Assembly (NCBI GenBank): GCA_020852865.1
Contig: JADYZZ010000068.1
Location: 28,765 to 92,764 of the forward strand
Origin: Rubrivivax sp.
GTDB lineage: Bacteria > Pseudomonadota > Gammaproteobacteria > Burkholderiales > Burkholderiaceae_C
Direction of reading: 5' to 3'
Length of the DNA: 64,000 nt
A program made the translations under genes and the position numbers. This document shows, in pieces, positions 60,122-64,000 of the stretch; within the stretch, counting starts at the first letter, position 1, and every line of letters begins with the position of its first letter. The notes under the pieces are model-generated. The model was not told the origin of the DNA. It worked only from the letters and a program-made list of their open reading frames with translations, and made no database searches.

Positions 60122-61912
60122 CTAGGCCGGATCCAGGCTCGGAGTCGGCAGGTCGGCCGGCTTCGGCGCGCCGCTGCCGGACGTCCCGGCAGGGGGCGCG
60201 GACGGTGCAGCCGCTGCGCCATCGACGCCTGGTCCCGCGCCGGCCCGCCGCAGGACCAGTGCACCCGCCTTGCGGCCGCTGGCATCGACCAGCGGCGAGC
60301 GCTGCGGCGCGATGCGCTTGCGCAAGTCCTCGAGCGCGATCGTCAACGCAGGCGCCGATTCGATGCGCTGCCGGTAGCGTTGCAGGGCAGCACAGGCCGT
60401 ATCCATGAGCTTCGCGTTCAGCGTAGCCTCGACGTCGACGATGAGCTGGCGCACGGCCTGCTCGGGCTGACCCTTGAGGGCGAAGGCCATCGCCGCTTCG
60501 GCCAGACGTCCGATGTGGGTATGGCCGGCCTGGATGCGTTCGGCGAACGGCGGATGCAGCGCCGCGGCGCGCACCAGCAGTTCGGTATGGATCTTCGAGC
60601 CGGTGTGGCGCTGCGCGATGCGGTCGATCCACTGCTCCGCGCCCTCGACCCGGATGCCGGCGCCGGCGCTCATCGAGAGCAGCCCGATCATGTTGCTCGC
60701 CGCCTCGAGGTCGAAGTCGACCGCGTCGAGCTCGGCGGCCAGGCCGTCGAGCATCGCCAGTGCCTCGGTCTCGCGCTGGTGCAGCAGCAGCAGCAGCACG
60801 CTCGCGGTGCGCGACAGGCGCGACAGGCGCTGGCTCTGCGGCGCCTTGGCCAGCACGGCGCCCAGATCGTCGCAGCAGCGCTGCAGCCCGCGCGTGTCGC
60901 CCTCGTGGAAACGCGCGAAGGCCAGCAGCACCGCGGTCTGCCAGTCGAACATCTTCGAGCCCATGCCCACGCGCACCGCCCGGTCGAAGCACTTGGCGGC
61001 CTCGGCCAGATCACCGCGGTAGTACGCGAGCATGCCGGCCTTCTGCAGCCGTGTGACCGATTCGGGCGTAAGCGCGGCGGCCTTGACGTAGACCTCCATC
61101 GCGCCGGCGAAATCGCCCTGCTCGAGGCGCGCGCGGCCCATCACGTCGTAGGCGTCGACGAAGGTCGGATCCTCGAGGATGAGCGACTCGAGCGTGCGCA
61201 CTGCCTTGGCCATCTCGCCGCCTTCGATCTGCGCACGCGCCACGCCCAGCTTGGCCCAGGGCAGGGCGCGCGCGCCCAGCACGGCGTCGAACAACGCGCG
61301 CGCCTCCTCGTGGCGGCCCAGGTTCAGCAGCAGCTCGGCGCCGATGCGCGCCGCGTACAGCCAGTATTCCTGGCGGCGGTGGAAGCGCTCGAGGCAATGC
61401 TGGGCTGCCGTCTCGTAGCGGCCGGCGTCGACTGCCTCGAGGATGTCCTTGAGCACCGCCTTGCGCCGGCGCGCGTGGGCCAGACGGTCGGCCAGGTTGG
61501 CGGTGTTGTGCGGCTTGAGCAGGTAGCTGTCGAGCGCCGACTCGGCCGCTTCGGCCACCTTGGCATAGGTGGCCTCGCTCGTGATCATGATGAAGACGGT
61601 GCTCAGCGGCAGCAGCTGGTTGCGCCTCAGGTCGTCGAGCAGTTGCTGGCCGCTGCCCTCGCTGTCGGGAAAGCGCTGCTCGCACAGCACGATGTCGTAG
61701 CGTGTCGCCTCGAGCCGGTTGCGCGCCTCGGCGATGCGGCCGCATTGGCTGACGTGGCCGACGCCGAGTTCGCGCAGCTGCGAGCACAGCACGCTGCGCG
61801 TGGTCGGGTTGCCGTCGACGACCAGCGCGCGCGCCTTGTGCATTTCGTCGCGGAAGCGCGCGGTCTGGCGCAGGGCGGTACGGCTCGTCGCGAGGGCAGA
61901 GTGGAGCGTCAC
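60122..61912 (-). CDS. Response-regulator-like protein: degenerate receiver plus TPR region
   Basis: A 596-residue cytosolic protein. The N-terminal receiver domain (about 27-150) has VVDGNP (Asp 33), the switch Thr 111 in IMITSEAT and Lys 133 in LLKPHN. The phospho-acceptor position reads Glu 78 (DIVLCEQRFPD) instead of Asp. The rest is TPR-type helices (about 155-520), including AKLGVARAQIEGGEMAKAV, then a Pro/Ala-rich tail. The family with intact Asp is widespread but of poorly known function. The start is GTG 61912; ATG 61843, closer to the receiver, is a real alternative. No histidine kinase nearby. Confidence 0.8.
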   Translation of the reverse strand: MTLHSALATSRTALRQTARFRDEMHKARALVVDGNPTTRSVLCSQLRELGVGHVSQCGRIAEARNRLEATRYDIVLCEQRFPDSEGSGQQLLDDLRRNQLLPLSTVFIMITSEATYAKVAEAAESALDSYLLKPHNTANLADRLAHARRRKAVLKDILEAVDAGRYETAAQHCLERFHRRQEYWLYAARIGAELLLNLGRHEEARALFDAVLGARALPWAKLGVARAQIEGGEMAKAVRTLESLILEDPTFVDAYDVMGRARLEQGDFAGAMEVYVKAAALTPESVTRLQKAGMLAYYRGDLAEAAKCFDRAVRVGMGSKMFDWQTAVLLAFARFHEGDTRGLQRCCDDLGAVLAKAPQSQRLSRLSRTASVLLLLLHQRETEALAMLDGLAAELDAVDFDLEAASNMIGLLSMSAGAGIRVEGAEQWIDRIAQRHTGSKIHTELLVRAAALHPPFAERIQAGHTHIGRLAEAAMAFALKGQPEQAVRQLIVDVEATLNAKLMDTACAALQRYRQRIESAPALTIALEDLRKRIAPQRSPLVDASGRKAGALVLRRAGAGPGVDGAAAAPSAPPAGTSGSGAPKPADLPTPSLDPA

Positions 61913-61979
61913 GGCTGGCGGCAGGCGGGTGAGATCCCCCTTATCGGCGCGCCGCGCCGCGACTTGACTGGCGCCGACC

Positions 61980-63116
61980 CTACTTGAACAGGTCCTTCAC
62001 CCGGTCGGCCCAGCTCTTGGCGTTGGGCGAGTGGCGCTCGCCGCCCTTCCTGAAGCTCTCGTCGAGTTCGCGCAGCAGCCGGCGCTGATGCTCGGTGAGC
62101 TTGACCGGGGTCTCGACGCCGATGTGGCAGTACAGGTCGCCCGGGTAGCTCGAGCGCAGGCCCTTGATGCCCTTGCCGCGCAGGCGGAAGGTCTTGCCGT
62201 GCTGCGTGCCCTCGGGCAGCTCGATCTCCGCCTTGGCCGCGCCGAGCGTGGGTACTTCGATGGCGCCGCCGAGCGCCGCCGTCGTCAGGCCGACCGGCAC
62301 CGTGCAGTGCAGATCGTCGCCGTCGCGCTCGAAGATCTCGTGCGGCTTGACGCGGATCTCGATGTACAGGTCGCCCGGCGGGCCGCCGTTGCTGCCGGGC
62401 TCGCCGTTGCCGGCCGAGCGGATGCGCATGCCCTCGTTGATGCCTGGGGGGATCTTGACCTCGAGCGTCTTCTGCCGCTTGATCCGGCCCGCGCCGTGGC
62501 AGCTCGGGCAGGGTTCGGGGATGATCTTGCCGCTGCCGTGGCAATGCGGGCAGGTCTGCTGGATGCTGAAGAAGCCCTGGCGCAGGTGCACCGTGCCGCT
62601 GCCGTTGCAGCTCGGGCAGGGCTTGGCGCTGGTGCCGGGCTTGGCGCCCGCTCCGTGGCAGGTGTCGCAGCCGTCCCAGCTCGGCACGCGGATCTGCGTG
62701 TCCTTGCCGGCAGCGGCCTCCTCGAGCGTGATCTCCATCGCGTAGCTCAGGTCGTTGCCGCGATAGATCTGCTGGCCGCCGCCGCCGCGACCGCGGCCGC
62801 CGCCGAAGATGTCGCCGAAGATGTCGCCGAAGGCCTCGGCGAAGCCGCCGAAGCCCTCGGCGCCCGCGCCGCGGCCCATGTTGGGGTCGACGCCGGCATG
62901 GCCGAACTGGTCGTAGGCCGCACGCTTGGCGGAGTCGGAGAGCATCTCGTAGGCTTCCTTGGCCTCCTTGAACTTCTCCTCGGCCTTCTTCGCCGTGTCA
63001 CCCTGATTGCGGTCGGGGTGGTGCTTCATCGCCAGCTTGCGGTAGGCCTTCTTGATGTCGTCGTCCGAGGCGTTCTTCGGCACCCCGAGCACGTCGTAGT
63101 AATCGCGCTTGGCCAT
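61980..63116 (-). CDS. dnaJ: Chaperone protein DnaJ
   Basis: Hsp40 co-chaperone that delivers substrates to DnaK and stimulates its ATPase. The J-domain (2-70) has HPD at residues 33-35. A Gly/Phe-rich stretch (about 78-120) follows. Four zinc-finger repeats follow: [24 protein letters not shown] and CPSCHGAG. C-terminal substrate-binding domains complete the 378-residue product. ATG 63116 is the family start. It is 131 bases after dnaK on the same strand. Confidence 0.97.
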   Translation of the reverse strand: MAKRDYYDVLGVPKNASDDDIKKAYRKLAMKHHPDRNQGDTAKKAEEKFKEAKEAYEMLSDSAKRAAYDQFGHAGVDPNMGRGAGAEGFGGFAEAFGDIFGDIFGGGRGRGGGGQQIYRGNDLSYAMEITLEEAAAGKDTQIRVPSWDGCDTCHGAGAKPGTSAKPCPSCNGSGTVHLRQGFFSIQQTCPHCHGSGKIIPEPCPSCHGAGRIKRQKTLEVKIPPGINEGMRIRSAGNGEPGSNGGPPGDLYIEIRVKPHEIFERDGDDLHCTVPVGLTTAALGGAIEVPTLGAAKAEIELPEGTQHGKTFRLRGKGIKGLRSSYPGDLYCHIGVETPVKLTEHQRRLLRELDESFRKGGERHSPNAKSWADRVKDLFK

Positions 63117-63211
63117 CTGGCTCGTCTTGTGGTTTCGCAAAAACGGGTTCGCCGCGGCAGGACGGGGCAAGCCCCCTCATCCCGCACGCGGCGCGGCGAG
63201 CGGCCGGCGCA

Positions 63212-63227
63212 GCCCGCTCGCGCGGGC
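63212..63227 (-). other. Hairpin in the dnaK-dnaJ gap
   Basis: GCCCGC/GCGGGC stem with a TCGC loop in the 131-base gap between dnaK and dnaJ, within a longer GC-rich stretch of partial inverted repeats. Probably a partial terminator or mRNA-processing hairpin that lowers dnaJ relative to dnaK. No T-tract. No gene in the gap. Confidence 0.4.
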
Positions 63228-63247
63228 GGCCGGCGCCGCAAGCTCAC

Positions 63248-64000
63248 TCACTTGCGCACTTCCTTGAAGTCGGCATCCACCACGTTGTCGTCGGCGGACC
63301 GGCCCGGCTGCGCCTGCGCGCCGGCGTCCTGTGCGCCCGGCGCCGCACCCGCAGCGGCCTGCGCCTGGGCGTACATCTTCTCGCCGAGCTTCTGGCTGGC
63401 CGTCGTCAACGCCTCGGTGCGCGCTTCGATCGCCGCCTTGTCGTCCTCCTTCAGGGCCTCTTCCACGGCCTTGATCGCGGCCTCGATCTTCTCCTTCTCG
63501 CCGCCGTCGAGCGCCGCGCCGTGCTCGGCCAGGCTCTTCTTGACCGAGTGCACCATCGCGTCGGCGTGGTTGCGCGCCTGCACGAGCTCGAACTTCTTGT
63601 GATCCTCGGCCGCGTTGACCTCGGCGTCCTTGACCATCTTCTCGATCTCGGCCTCGCTCAAGCCGGAGTTCGCCTTGATGGTGATCTTGTTCTCCTTGCC
63701 GGTGCCCTTGTCCTTGGCGCTGACGTGCAGGATGCCGTTGGCGTCGATGTCGAAAGTGACCTCGATCTGCGGCAGCCCGCGCGGCGCCGGCGGGATGCCC
63801 TCGAGGTTGAACTCGCCCAGGCTCTTGTTGCCCTGCGCCATCTCGCGCTCGCCCTGGTAGACCTTGATCGTCACTGCCGGCTGGTTGTCGTCGGCGGTGC
63901 TGAACACCTGGCTGAACTTGGTCGGGATGGTGGTGTTCTTCTTGATCATCTTGGTCATCACGCCGCCCAGGGTCTCGATGCCGAGCGACAGCGGCGTGAC
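63248..64000 (-). CDS. dnaK: Chaperone protein DnaK (C-terminal part only)
   Basis: Hsp70 chaperone; the window holds the last 250 codons, and the nucleotide-binding domain lies beyond the right edge. The visible part begins [19 protein letters not shown], the start of the substrate-binding beta domain. It continues with [20 protein letters not shown] and the helical lid, and ends in a Gln/Ala-rich linker and the conserved acidic tail [10 protein letters not shown]. Followed by dnaJ, the normal order. Confidence 0.96.
   Translation of the reverse strand, partial: VTPLSLGIETLGGVMTKMIKKNTTIPTKFSQVFSTADDNQPAVTIKVYQGEREMAQGNKSLGEFNLEGIPPAPRGLPQIEVTFDIDANGILHVSAKDKGTGKENKITIKANSGLSEAEIEKMVKDAEVNAAEDHKKFELVQARNHADAMVHSVKKSLAEHGAALDGGEKEKIEAAIKAVEEALKEDDKAAIEARTEALTTASQKLGEKMYAQAQAAAGAAPGAQDAGAQAQPGRSADDNVVDADFKEVRK

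Overview
The window is very GC-rich chromosomal DNA (about 70% G+C by eye) that is almost fully coding. Gene order and protein sequences point to a betaproteobacterium of the order Burkholderiales. The diagnostic blocks are ndk-rlmN-pilF-rodZ-ispG-hisS-yfgM-bamB-der-hfq-hflX-hflK-hflC-hisZ-purA, rpsB-tsf-pyrH-frr-uppS-cdsA-dxr-rseP-bamA-skp-lpxD-fabZ-lpxA-lpxB-rnhB, and rpsF-priB-rpsR-rplI-dnaB. HisZ beside purA and PriB between the S6 and S18 genes support this. Genus cannot be fixed from sequence reading alone. I see no prophage, insertion sequence, CRISPR array, rRNA operon or plasmid-type gene; this is mostly core genome with a few accessory inserts.

Layout. 1-4.3 kb: truncated bamD (minus), then rluD, scpB and rluB. 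4.3-8.7 kb: a phosphonate/phosphite-type ABC transporter (phnD, phnC, two phnE) followed by an overlapping class IIA HAD phosphatase gene. 8.8-25 kb: the long ndk-to-purA housekeeping run (nucleotide metabolism, 23S rRNA methylation, pilus and cell-shape proteins, isoprenoid and histidyl-tRNA synthesis, BAM lipoprotein, ribosome GTPases, Hfq, HflKC) ending with a phosphoribosyltransferase. 25.1-27.4 kb: tRNA-Leu(CAG) on minus and rnr on plus. 27.5-30.5 kb: two minus-strand genes, a bifunctional NAD(P)HX repair enzyme and dadA, separated by a small 18-bp tandem repeat. 30.5-46 kb: translation, UMP kinase, isoprenoid/phospholipid and outer-membrane/lipid A genes in one close-packed run. 46-52.3 kb: the PEP synthase regulator ppsR divergent from ppsA, then an overlapping cluster of a metallophosphoesterase, a Ser/Thr kinase fused to a universal stress domain, and an unassigned 159-residue protein. 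52.3-56.9 kb: an MHS-type MFS permease (minus) and a two-subunit sodium:solute symporter. 57-60.1 kb: S6-PriB-S18-L9-DnaB. 60.1-64 kb (minus): a receiver/TPR protein, dnaJ and the 3' part of dnaK.

How the genes work together. BamD, BamB, BamA, Skp, RseP, LpxD/A/B and FabZ all serve envelope assembly. CdsA, UppS, Dxr and IspG supply phospholipid and isoprenoid precursors to the same envelope. RpsB/Tsf/Frr, the S6-L9 operon, Der, HflX, RlmN, RluB and RluD serve ribosome assembly and translation. PpsR controls PpsA by reversible phosphorylation.

Most unusual items: the phosphoesterase / kinase-Usp / small-protein cluster beside ppsA; a receiver domain whose phosphorylatable Asp is Glu; a symporter carrying an EF-hand-like loop and a large charged helical insert; an MFS permease with a large periplasmic insert holding two cysteines; and several structured leaders and hairpin arrays. 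None is strong evidence for an entirely new system; the kinase cluster is the best candidate for follow-up.
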